Below are positions 18,152 to 26,180 of a stretch of DNA of 36,056 nucleotides, piece by piece. This stretch comes from an uncultured Prevotellaceae bacterium (GTDB taxonomy: Bacteria > Bacteroidota > Bacteroidia > Bacteroidales > Muribaculaceae): positions 1 through 36,056 of the forward strand of contig CAMHNO010000024.1 of NCBI GenBank assembly GCA_946186575.1. The letters are read 5' to 3'. The number at the start of each line of letters is the position of its first letter. Positions within the stretch are counted from its first letter, which is position 1. The notes beneath the pieces are model-generated. The model worked only from the letters and a program-made list of their open reading frames with translations, did not search any database and was not told the DNA's origin. The position numbers were made by a program, and so were the translations under genes.

Positions 18152-19021
18152 ATGAGCGTTAGTCAATTTGCCAAAGTCATCGCCGAAAGCCGGTCGACCC
18201 ACTCCGAGTGGAGTTTAATAGATGGCAACAACGTGGTGGCACATGCCATCATCTCGGGCATCAACCCCTACTTCCAAACTCGCCGCGAAATAAGCCACAT
18301 CATCAGGCTGGAGTTGCCCCGCGACTTCTTCAAGCGCAGGTGGGACCGAGTGCTCTTCTACGGAGCAGGCTGCTCCACCATCGAGCGCAAAAAGATTGTT
18401 GAGATGTCACTTGTTGCGCAGTTCAAGACCCCCGTCACCGTCGAGAGCGACCTTGTGGGGGCTGCCCACGGTCTGCTGCAGCACGAAGCCGGCTTGGCTT
18501 GCATCTTGGGCACTGGCTCCAACTCTTGCTTCTACGACGGCGAGCGCATCACCAAGAGCGTGACCCCTGGTGGCTTCATCTTGGGCGACGAGGGAAGTGG
18601 CTCGGCAATGGGACGCATTTTCCTTAGCGACGTACTCAAGAACCTGGCCCCCAAGCAACTAATCGAGGAATTCTACGATGTGAACAAAATCACCAGTGCC
18701 GACATCATGGACTCGGTGTACAACAACCCTCTGGCCAACAACAACCTGCACAACTATTCCTTCTTTCTTGCCGACCATCTCGACAACGAGTACGCCCGCG
18801 AGCTTGTCACCAACGAAATCAAGCGTTTCTTCGACCGCAACCTTTGCCAGTATGATTACAACGACTACCCAGTGTGCTTTGTGGGCTCGGTGGCCACACG
18901 CTATAGCGAGATTCTGCTTCAAGTGGCCTACAGCTACAACATGAACGTAAAGAAGATTGTGAGCGACTCCATGCCCGGCCTTGTCGCCTACCACTCGGTG
19001 GGCCTCAAAGCAGCAAAGTGA
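18152..19021 (+). CDS. BadF/BadG-family sugar kinase paralogue with degenerate phosphate-1 motif
   Basis: ASKHA-fold protein (289 aa) of the family that includes N-acetylglucosamine and MurNAc kinases. ILGTGSNSCFYDG (118-130, phosphate-2) and LGDEGSGSAMGR (144-155, adenosine region) are intact, as is the acidic residue in VESDLVGAAHG (Asp100). The N-terminal phosphate-1 motif is not: where the second copy in this window (33490-34332) has ADCGSTKIDW, this one has AESRSTHSEW. The metal-binding Asp is thus Glu12 and the invariant Gly is Arg14, and there are six extra N-terminal residues. It may be a weak kinase, a sugar sensor, or have changed specificity. It sits just upstream of the salvage cluster but is cut off from it by a terminator, so it is a separate transcript. 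Family is certain, activity is not. Confidence 0.85.
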   Translation: MSVSQFAKVIAESRSTHSEWSLIDGNNVVAHAIISGINPYFQTRREISHIIRLELPRDFFKRRWDRVLFYGAGCSTIERKKIVEMSLVAQFKTPVTVESDLVGAAHGLLQHEAGLACILGTGSNSCFYDGERITKSVTPGGFILGDEGSGSAMGRIFLSDVLKNLAPKQLIEEFYDVNKITSADIMDSVYNNPLANNNLHNYSFFLADHLDNEYARELVTNEIKRFFDRNLCQYDYNDYPVCFVGSVATRYSEILLQVAYSYNMNVKKIVSDSMPGLVAYHSVGLKAAK

Positions 19022-19051
19022 CCATAGCACATTTCACAATAACAATAAAAA

Positions 19052-19090
19052 AATCACATCCACCAAGCACCTAACTTGGCGGATGTGATT
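19052..19090 (+). terminator. Terminator after the BadF-family paralogue
   Basis: 16-bp stem with one mismatch (AATCACATCC-a-CCAAG with CTTGG-c-GGATGTGATT) and a 7-base loop, followed by GGTTTTA. It sits 31 bases past the stop codon. Confidence 0.85.
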
Positions 19091-19214
19091 GGTTTTAGAG
19101 GCATACTATTAGTTTTGAGTGTAATCATTTGTGAAAATTTATTTACAATTCATAAAAGAATGTTCTTTATGAAAAATGAACATTTTTTTTGTTTTTAATT
19201 CCAACTCTTTGTTG

Positions 19215-19222
19215 TAAATTTG
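19215..19222 (+). promoter_or_regulatory. Probable -7 box for the peptidoglycan salvage cluster
   Basis: TAAATTTG lies 34 bases before the ATG at 19257. A TTTG at 19188-19191 is 23 bases upstream, slightly wider than usual. Between terminator and promoter is an imperfect inverted repeat, AATGTTC (19159-19165) and GAACATT (19178-19184), which could be an operator; nothing more supports that. Confidence 0.45.
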
Positions 19223-19256
19223 TAAACTAAATACAAATCAATCACTCAAAAAGGCT

Positions 19257-22200
19257 ATGAACAAAAAAATATTTATTTATACCCTTGCCGCAATCATTGC
19301 CATGAGCTGCCCGACAATGCTGGCCAGCAACATGACCGATGACGACGAGCAGCAGCCACAAGAGACAGTCATCACCATCCCCGACAAAGCCAAGCAAGAC
19401 ATCCAATTGCTGGTGGCTTCATGCAAGCCCGAAAACATGGGGATTGGCACCCTCAAAGTCACAAGCATCGACCTTGCCAGCGACTCGGTGAAGGTGAACC
19501 TAAGCGAGAACTTTGGCGACGTGCCTTTCACCGAGGAAAGCGTTGACAAACTCAAGAAAGACATCAAGGCAACGTTAGGCGACGAATTCAAGCACTGCGA
19601 TGTGCATCTGTTAATCGCCGGCAACCCCATCGAGAACTACTTCTCAGAGTTTGACGACAGCTATAAGCGCAAGCATGAGGGCTTCGTGACTCCACTCGAT
19701 GAAGACCGCCACTATAAGAAAGGACTGAGCGGCAACATCATTGCCGTGTGGCCCAGCCACGGATGGTATTTTGAGCCCTACCTCAACCGGTGGGAATGGC
19801 AACGGGCACGCATGTTCCACACCGTTGAGGACATGTACACTCACAGCTACATGATACCATTCATCATGCCCATGCTGGAGAATGCCGGAGCCTACGTGTG
19901 GGACGCCCGCGAGCGCGACACTCACAACTTTGGGGCCGTTGTCGACAACGACGGCAAGCTTGCGCAAGACCGTTATCATGAGAACAACGGCAGCAAGCAC
20001 TGGAAACAAGGCGATGGCAACGGATTTGCCTACGGCCGCGAGACTTATCGAGACTTTGAGAACCCCTTCGACGAGGGAACCTACCGCATGGTTGAGGCCG
20101 AGAAAGACAAGAAAAAACTCTCATCAGCATCATGGGATGTGGAAATGCCTGAGCGTGGCACCTATGCCATCTATGTGAGCTACAAGTCGCTGCCCAACAG
20201 CGCCCACGACGCCACCTACACCGTTAACTCCCTGAACTGCTCGCAGCAGTTCAAGGTCGACCAGACGATGGCCGGCGGTGTGTGGGTTTACTTGGGATCA
20301 TTTGAGCTCGCCAAGGGATTAAACAAGAGCGTAGTGACCCTCACCAACCACAGCAGCGACAAGAAAGCCGTGATCACAGCCGACGCCATCAAGGTGGGCG
20401 GCGGCAAGGGCAACATTGTGCGCCGCGTCGCGCTCCCCACGCCCGACAACAAAGCCCTTGCCGAGAAAAACGGCGACACCAAATATTTGGGCAAAGAAGG
20501 AATCGACTATCAGTACGTGGGCAGCGGCGAGCATCCCTGGTTCCACCTGGGAGCCCGCTACTTCCTGCAATGGTCAGGCTTCCCCAACCAAGTGTATTCT
20601 ACCAGTGGCGGCATCAACGACTATGTGGACGACTACCGCAGCCGCGGCGAGTGGGTCAACTATCTTGCCGGTGGCAGCGACGTGCTCCCTGGTAAGCCAG
20701 GCCTTAAGGTCCCCGTCGACGTGTCGTTCTGCCTGCACACCGACGCCGGCACCACCCAGAACGACGACATCATAGGCACCCTGCTGATCTACTGCACCAC
20801 CAAAAACGGCAAGCAGTTTGGGCGATACGAGAACGGCACTCCCCGCGAGTTGTCGCGTCAGTTTGCCAATATTGTCTCGACCGAGGTTGTAAACGACATA
20901 CGCGCCAAGTATGAGCCCAACTGGACCCGTCGCGGCATGTGGGACAAGAGCTACTACGAGGCCCGAGTGCCCGAAGTGCCTGCCCTGCTCATGGAGCTGC
21001 TCTCTCACCAGAACTTTGCCGACATGAAATATGGCCTCGACCCGGAGTTCCGCTTCGACGTGAGCCGCGCCATCTACAAAGGCATTGCCAAGTTCATTGC
21101 TAAGCGCGACCACCGCGATTGCGTCATCCAGCCATTACCAGTAAACTCGTTTGCCATCAACAAACTGAGCGACAACTTCTTCATGCTCAACTGGGAGCCC
21201 ACCCCCGACCCTCTGTGCCCGAGCGCAACTCCCAAGAAATATGTTGTGCTCGAGAAAGTGGGCGACAACGATGGCTTCAAGGAGATAGAAATTGTCGAAG
21301 ACCCCCACTACTCGGTGAGCATCAACGACAATGAGATTCACAGCTTCAAAATCATTGCCATGAACGAAGGTGGACGCAGCTTCCCGAGCGAGACGCTCTC
21401 GCTGGGAGTGGCCAAGAACAGCAAAGGCACGGTGATGGTTGTCAACGACTTCACTCGCGTGAGCGCCCCCGACTGGTTCGACAGTGGCAAGATGGCAGGC
21501 TTCTACGACAGCAAGGACCATGGAGTGCCCTACATGGAGCAAATCAACTACTTAGGCTCGCAGTTTGAGTTCCGCCGCAATCTTGAGTGGCGCGACGACG
21601 ATGCCCCAGGATTTGGCGCCAGCCGCAGCAACTACGAGACCCAGAACATTGCCGGCAACACCTTCAACTACCCTGCCATTCACGGCGATGCCATTATGCA
21701 GGCAGGCTACTCCTTTGTGTCGTCGAGCGTGAAGGCTTTTGAAAGTGGACAGCTCGACCTCACTGGTCTATGTGCCATCGACATGATTATGGGCAAGCAA
21801 AAGGAGACCCCCACTGGACGTGGTGCCAAGCCCTCGCGCTTCAAGGCACTCACCCCAGGCATCATGAACGTGCTCACCGCCTACACCCGCAACGGCGGCA
21901 ACGTGCTCCTGACTGGTGCCTACGTTGCCAGCGACATCTGGGACAAGGACAAACCTGCACAGAATGAGATGAACTTTGCCAAAAACGTGATGGGCTACAC
22001 ATGGGTTGACGGCCGAGCAACCCTCAGGGGTGAGGTCTATAGCGTTCCCAGCTCAATGAAGCTGAGCGACGGCATGGGCAATCTCTCGTTCTACAACACT
22101 CTCAACAGCGAGTTCTACGCCGTTGAGTCGCCCGACGCCATCAAGGCCAGCGACGAGCGTGGCGCTACCATCTTGCGCTACAGCGAGAACAACATTCCCG

Positions 22201-22325
22201 CCGGCATCGCCTCAAGCCGCAATGGCTACAAGACTGTGGTTGTGGGCTTCCCCTTCGAGACCATCAAGAGCAAAGACGAGCGCAACATGTTCATGCAACG
22301 CGTGCTCAACTTCTTTGAAAATTAA
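19257..22325 (+). CDS. Exported amidase-like hydrolase with GerMN-like, golvesin-type and C-terminal domains
   Basis: Probable exported peptidoglycan amidase (1022 aa), of the type often labelled xanthan lyase or golvesin-domain protein. It begins with a signal peptide; Cys18 in AMSC could make it a lipoprotein. Residues about 50-125 look GerMN-like (LKVTSIDLASDSVKVNLSENF). Amidase_3-like motifs are present but far apart: His168 (VWPSHGWYF) and Glu191 (HTVEDMYTH), then His494 (FCLHTDAGT) and Glu580 (ALLMELLSHQNF). The gap holds a golvesin-type beta-sandwich (about 275-385), so the catalytic domain seems to be split by an inserted binding module. A fibronectin III-like domain (about 625-720) and an unrecognised C-terminal domain (725-1022) follow. 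It is the first gene of the salvage cluster, and the next gene starts 25 bases downstream. Confidence 0.75.
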   Translation: MNKKIFIYTLAAIIAMSCPTMLASNMTDDDEQQPQETVITIPDKAKQDIQLLVASCKPENMGIGTLKVTSIDLASDSVKVNLSENFGDVPFTEESVDKLKKDIKATLGDEFKHCDVHLLIAGNPIENYFSEFDDSYKRKHEGFVTPLDEDRHYKKGLSGNIIAVWPSHGWYFEPYLNRWEWQRARMFHTVEDMYTHSYMIPFIMPMLENAGAYVWDARERDTHNFGAVVDNDGKLAQDRYHENNGSKHWKQGDGNGFAYGRETYRDFENPFDEGTYRMVEAEKDKKKLSSASWDVEMPERGTYAIYVSYKSLPNSAHDATYTVNSLNCSQQFKVDQTMAGGVWVYLGSFELAKGLNKSVVTLTNHSSDKKAVITADAIKVGGGKGNIVRRVALPTPDNKALAEKNGDTKYLGKEGIDYQYVGSGEHPWFHLGARYFLQWSGFPNQVYSTSGGINDYVDDYRSRGEWVNYLAGGSDVLPGKPGLKVPVDVSFCLHTDAGTTQNDDIIGTLLIYCTTKNGKQFGRYENGTPRELSRQFANIVSTEVVNDIRAKYEPNWTRRGMWDKSYYEARVPEVPALLMELLSHQNFADMKYGLDPEFRFDVSRAIYKGIAKFIAKRDHRDCVIQPLPVNSFAINKLSDNFFMLNWEPTPDPLCPSATPKKYVVLEKVGDNDGFKEIEIVEDPHYSVSINDNEIHSFKIIAMNEGGRSFPSETLSLGVAKNSKGTVMVVNDFTRVSAPDWFDSGKMAGFYDSKDHGVPYMEQINYLGSQFEFRRNLEWRDDDAPGFGASRSNYETQNIAGNTFNYPAIHGDAIMQAGYSFVSSSVKAFESGQLDLTGLCAIDMIMGKQKETPTGRGAKPSRFKALTPGIMNVLTAYTRNGGNVLLTGAYVASDIWDKDKPAQNEMNFAKNVMGYTWVDGRATLRGEVYSVPSSMKLSDGMGNLSFYNTLNSEFYAVESPDAIKASDERGATILRYSENNIPAGIASSRNGYKTVVVGFPFETIKSKDERNMFMQRVLNFFEN

Positions 22326-22350
22326 AATCACTAAATATAACTGAAACACC

Positions 22351-23835
22351 ATGACAAAGATTAACTGTTTTATCCCCTTTGCCAACGCCGAGCAGGCACA
22401 GGCAACCGTCGATGGATTGAAAGCCAATCCATTAGTAAACAAAATCTACTTGCTTGCCAACGAGAATGCCCAGGGCACCATCGACGGCTGCGAGATGCTC
22501 AAGGTTGACAATCTGACCTCAACCTCAACCATCAAGGCTATTGCCGAGAGGAGTGACGCTTGCGTGACAATGCTCTACACCAAATATGTAACATTGAAAT
22601 TTGCGCCGTTTGCCATCGAGCGTTTTGTGAAGATTCTTGCCGACACTGGCAGCGGCATGGTCTATGCCGACCACTACAACGTAACCGACAACGGGGCAGT
22701 GAAAGCCCCCGTGATTGACTACCAAATGGGGTCGTTGCGCGACGACTTCGACTTTGGCTCGGTGCTCATGTTTTGCAGTGAGTGCTTCAAGAAAGCCGCA
22801 GCAGCCATGAAGGCAACCTATGAGCACGCCGGCCTCTACGACCTGCGCCTGAAGCTGTCGCAGCACTGCCACATCACCCACGTGAACGAGTACCTGTACA
22901 GCGACGTGGAGCTCGACACCCGCAAGAGTGGTGAAAAGATTTTCGACTACGTTGATCCACGCAACCGCGGCCGCCAAATTGAAATGGAAGCAGCCTGCAC
23001 CGAGCATCTGAAGGAGATAGGCGGTTATCTGGCTCCCACCAAGATGGTTGATGGCAAGGAGGTGCCCAACTTCAAGCACATTGAGTTTGACAAAGGTGAC
23101 TTTGAGGTAGAGGCCACAGTTATGATACCGGTGCGCAACCGCATCCGCACCATTCGCGATGCCATCAACAGCGTTCTGCGCCAGAAGACCAGCTTCAAGT
23201 TCAACCTCATGGTGGTTGACAACTTCTCAACCGACGGCACCCGCGAGGCAATAGCCGAATATGACGACCCACGACTGATTCACATCATCGCCGACCATTA
23301 CGACATGGGCATTGGTGGCTACTGGAACCTTGCCGCTCATCATGAGAAGGCAGGCAAATTTGTGGTTCAGCTCGACAGCGACGACATGTACAAGGATGAG
23401 AACACCCTGCAGACCATGGTCAATGCTTTCTACGAGCAAAACGTGGCAATGGTGGTGGGCACCTACCTGATGACCGACATCGACTGCAACCCCATTCCTC
23501 CAGGCGTAATCGACCACAAGGAGTGGACTCCCGAGAACGGCCGCAACAATGCCTTGCGCATCAACGGTCTGGGTGCTCCCCGTGCATTCTATACCCCCGT
23601 GCTTCGCGACGTGATGCTGCCTAATGTGAGCTACGGCGAAGACTATGCTCTGGGCCTTAACATCTCGCGCACCTACCAGATTGGCCGCGTGTATGAGCCT
23701 GTGTACCTGTGCCGCCGCTGGGACGACAACAGCGACGCCAATGCCGACGTGGTGAAGATGAACAACAACAACACCTACAAGGACCGCATGCGCACCTGGG
23801 AGCTCATGGCCCGCATTGCTATGAATAAGAAATGA
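22351..23835 (+). CDS. Family 2 glycosyltransferase-like protein with two GT-A-type halves
   Basis: Soluble protein (494 aa) with no signal peptide or membrane helix. The C-terminal half (from about 254) is a recognisable GT2 domain: VMIPVRNRIRTIRDAINSVL, LMVVDNFSTDGTREAI, and the nucleotide/metal motif QLDSDDMY (341-347), then NGLGAPRAFY and YGEDYALG. The N-terminal half (1-240) has a degenerate GT-A look, with MVYADHYN (103-110) and YQMGSLRDDFDFGSV (124-138). Family members transfer sugars from nucleotide donors, but donor and acceptor here are unknown. It lies between wall hydrolase and DUF4922 genes with gaps of about 25 bases, so a sugar-nucleotide step tied to wall salvage is suggested by context only. 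Confidence 0.85.
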   Translation: MTKINCFIPFANAEQAQATVDGLKANPLVNKIYLLANENAQGTIDGCEMLKVDNLTSTSTIKAIAERSDACVTMLYTKYVTLKFAPFAIERFVKILADTGSGMVYADHYNVTDNGAVKAPVIDYQMGSLRDDFDFGSVLMFCSECFKKAAAAMKATYEHAGLYDLRLKLSQHCHITHVNEYLYSDVELDTRKSGEKIFDYVDPRNRGRQIEMEAACTEHLKEIGGYLAPTKMVDGKEVPNFKHIEFDKGDFEVEATVMIPVRNRIRTIRDAINSVLRQKTSFKFNLMVVDNFSTDGTREAIAEYDDPRLIHIIADHYDMGIGGYWNLAAHHEKAGKFVVQLDSDDMYKDENTLQTMVNAFYEQNVAMVVGTYLMTDIDCNPIPPGVIDHKEWTPENGRNNALRINGLGAPRAFYTPVLRDVMLPNVSYGEDYALGLNISRTYQIGRVYEPVYLCRRWDDNSDANADVVKMNNNNTYKDRMRTWELMARIAMNKK

Positions 23836-23861
23836 CGATATAATTTTTGCTCGCTGGTTTC

Positions 23862-24875
23862 ATGAGACGCAATTACACTGAAGAGGTCGCCCATTTATTG
23901 AAGCGTCAATTCTTTGAGTGGGACACTGTGAGAGAGAATTACGAGAAACTCTCCCAGGCGTCAACTCGCACCTTGAAATTGGGTGTATCTTCAATTATAA
24001 TGCAATTCAACCCTGGGCGCATTCATTCTACTACTGCAAACATTGAGCCCGAGTCAATCGCTAAGCGCCCATGTTTCTTGTGCGACAAGAACCAGCCAGC
24101 CCTGCAAGATGCCGTAATGTGGGAAGGCCGATACAAAATTCAGGTCAACCCCTACCCCATCTTCAGGCAGCATCTCACCATCTCGGCAGTGGAGCACACA
24201 CCTCAGACAATCTATGGCCGCTTTGCTGACATGTTGCTTCTCGCTCAAGACCTCAAGGACTATGTAGTGTTCTATAATGGTCCTCAATGCGGTGCTTCGG
24301 CGCCCGACCACATGCACTTTCAGGCAGGCCGGCTCAAAGAGCTGCCCTTCTGCAGCGAGCTGCCTGGCATGACCATCTATGTGATAGACTCTGGCTTGGG
24401 GTGTCATTTTGGGTTCGTAACCAGTTTGTTCCGTCCCCTGTTTTACATCAACACACCAAGCCTTGAACAAGCCAGCATGCAGTTCGACGACCTGATCGGT
24501 GTGTTGCCACTCAAAGATGGACACTCCGAGCCCATGATAAATATCTTGTGCTGGTATCAATACAACACGTGGCATGTGGCAGTGGTTCCTCGCAGCAAAC
24601 ATCGACCGTCGTGCTACGACAGCGGCGAGCGACAGTTCCTTGTGAGCCCGGCGGCTGCTGAACTGGGAGGATTGTGGGCCCTGGCGAGAGAAGAAGATTA
24701 CAACAAGATCACCGTCCCCGATGTGGCAGACATCTACTCCGACGTGTGCCTGTCGGCCGCTGAGGTGAATTTAATTGCCAACAAATTAAATAATTATTAT
24801 CACTTTAAAACTTTAACACATTATGGCACAAGTTCCTCAAGTGAGAGTGGGCATAATGAACGAACCCTTAATTGA
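23862..24875 (+). CDS. DUF4922 protein, HIT/GalT-superfamily nucleotidyltransferase or phosphorylase
   Basis: Cytoplasmic protein (337 aa). The start is put at ATG 23862 (MRRNYTEEV); a TTG 15 bases earlier adds no recognisable residues. It carries hallmarks of the galactose-1-phosphate uridylyltransferase/GDP-hexose phosphorylase group: a Cys pair CFLC (71-74), NPYPIFRQHLTI (96-107) and YNGPQCGASAPDHMHFQAG (138-156). The latter contains the H-x-H-x-Q signature (His150, His152, Gln154), whose second His is the nucleotide-carrying residue in GalT. It therefore probably moves a nucleotidyl group to or from a sugar phosphate; the substrate is unknown. Its last 53 bases overlap the SpoIID gene, and the final 25 residues are low-complexity, so a recent 3' frameshift is possible. 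Cotranscribed with the GT2 gene. Confidence 0.8.
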   Translation: MRRNYTEEVAHLLKRQFFEWDTVRENYEKLSQASTRTLKLGVSSIIMQFNPGRIHSTTANIEPESIAKRPCFLCDKNQPALQDAVMWEGRYKIQVNPYPIFRQHLTISAVEHTPQTIYGRFADMLLLAQDLKDYVVFYNGPQCGASAPDHMHFQAGRLKELPFCSELPGMTIYVIDSGLGCHFGFVTSLFRPLFYINTPSLEQASMQFDDLIGVLPLKDGHSEPMINILCWYQYNTWHVAVVPRSKHRPSCYDSGERQFLVSPAAAELGGLWALAREEDYNKITVPDVADIYSDVCLSAAEVNLIANKLNNYYHFKTLTHYGTSSSSESGHNERTLN

Positions 24876-26148
24876 GTTTGTGTTCAACGGAGATTATTGT
24901 GTCGACGGCGAGAAGGTGACTGGCAATCATCTGGCACGCTGTGTCGATGGCAAGGTAGAATGGAATGGCAAGAAATACAACAATTTGCTCTTCGTTCCAA
25001 CCAATGCCGATACCGATTTTTTCACACTCGAAAGTGTGACCATAGGCGTGAGCTTCCACTGGAAACGCAAGGAAAACCAGAGTTTTCGTGGAGCACTGCA
25101 ACTTATTGTCGAGAACAACCGCATCACCACTATCAACATCCTCTCGGTAGAAGAATACCTGCTAAGCGTAATATCGAGCGAAATGAGCGCCAACGCATCG
25201 CTCGAGCTGCTAAAGGCTCATGCCGTGATTTCGCGCAGTTGGCTTCTGGCTCAAATCAACAAAGACTCAAGCGACGGTACCCATGACCCTGGCTTGCATC
25301 AAGAGTTTGAGACGAGCAGCGACGACGAGGAAATCAAGTGGTGGGACCGCGACGATCATGTGAACTTCGACGTGTGCGCCGACGATCACTGCCAGCGCTA
25401 TCAGGGCATCACCCGTGCTTCGACCGAAGCAGTTCGCCAGGCTATCGAGGCCACATGGGGCCAAGTGCTCATGTATGGCGGTGAACTTTGCGACGCTCGC
25501 TTCTCGAAGTCGTGTGGCGGTGTCTACGAGCAGTTTGAGAACTGCTGGCAAGACGAGCATCACCCCTACTTAGTGGCACGTCGCGACGATGATGACGAGA
25601 TGAACTTCCCCGATCTCACTCGCGAAGACAATGCTGCCGACTGGATTCTATCGTCGCCACATGCCCACTGCAACACTACCGACAAGGAAATTCTCTCGCA
25701 GGTGCTCAACGACTACGACCAAGAGACCACCGACTTCTATCGCTGGCGCGTGGAGTACACACAAGACGAGTTATCTAAGCTCATCAAGGAGCGCACTGGC
25801 GATGACTATGGACGCATCATCGACCTTGAACCAGTGGCACGCGGCACCAGCGGCAGGCTCTACAAGCTACGCATCGTGGGCGAGAAGCTCACCAAGACCA
25901 TTGGCAAAGAGCTTGCAATACGCTATGCCCTGTCGCCATCATGCCTCTACAGTTCGGCATTCATCGTTGAGAAAATCAACGAGATCCCCGATGGATTCCC
26001 CGAGAAGTTCATCTTGCGTGGGGCCGGCTGGGGCCACGGTGTGGGCCTGTGCCAGATAGGTGCCGCCGTGATGGGTGCCAAGGGCTACGACTATAGCCAA
26101 ATTCTGCTGCACTACTTCATCGACGCACAAATCAAGAGCATTTACTAA
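24823..26148 (+). CDS. SpoIID/LytB-domain protein lacking a signal peptide
   Basis: Homologue (441 aa) of SpoIID, a lytic transglycosylase that cuts glycan strands stripped of stem peptides. The SpoIID motif VEEYLLSVISSEMSANASLELLKAHAVISR (109-138) carries the catalytic-type Glu120. His179, Cys185, His189 and Cys190 (HVNFDVCADDHC) match the zinc site reported for clostridial SpoIID. RFSKSCGGVYE, LRGAGWGHGVGLCQIGA and GYDYSQILLHYF complete the family pattern. The N-terminus (MAQVPQVRVGIMNEPLIEF) has no hydrophobic export signal, so the protein appears cytoplasmic, which is odd for a wall-cleaving enzyme. Next to ampG, a role on imported fragments is possible. ATG 24856 is an alternative start, but VRVGIM is typical of the family's beginning. 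Confidence 0.88.
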   Translation: MAQVPQVRVGIMNEPLIEFVFNGDYCVDGEKVTGNHLARCVDGKVEWNGKKYNNLLFVPTNADTDFFTLESVTIGVSFHWKRKENQSFRGALQLIVENNRITTINILSVEEYLLSVISSEMSANASLELLKAHAVISRSWLLAQINKDSSDGTHDPGLHQEFETSSDDEEIKWWDRDDHVNFDVCADDHCQRYQGITRASTEAVRQAIEATWGQVLMYGGELCDARFSKSCGGVYEQFENCWQDEHHPYLVARRDDDDEMNFPDLTREDNAADWILSSPHAHCNTTDKEILSQVLNDYDQETTDFYRWRVEYTQDELSKLIKERTGDDYGRIIDLEPVARGTSGRLYKLRIVGEKLTKTIGKELAIRYALSPSCLYSSAFIVEKINEIPDGFPEKFILRGAGWGHGVGLCQIGAAVMGAKGYDYSQILLHYFIDAQIKSIY

Positions 26149-26180
26149 AACATTCCGTTTAAAACTAAAACACCATAACA

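Noticed and set aside
19159-19184. Inverted repeat AATGTTC/GAACATT as an operator for the salvage cluster
   Set aside because: Seven bases per arm in AT-rich DNA is easily chance; no regulator gene lies nearby to support it.
24780-24875. Frameshift at the 3' end of the DUF4922 gene
   Set aside because: The 53-base overlap and low-complexity tail are suspicious, but the conserved domain is complete before it and one sequence cannot tell error from natural overlap; the gene is not called broken.
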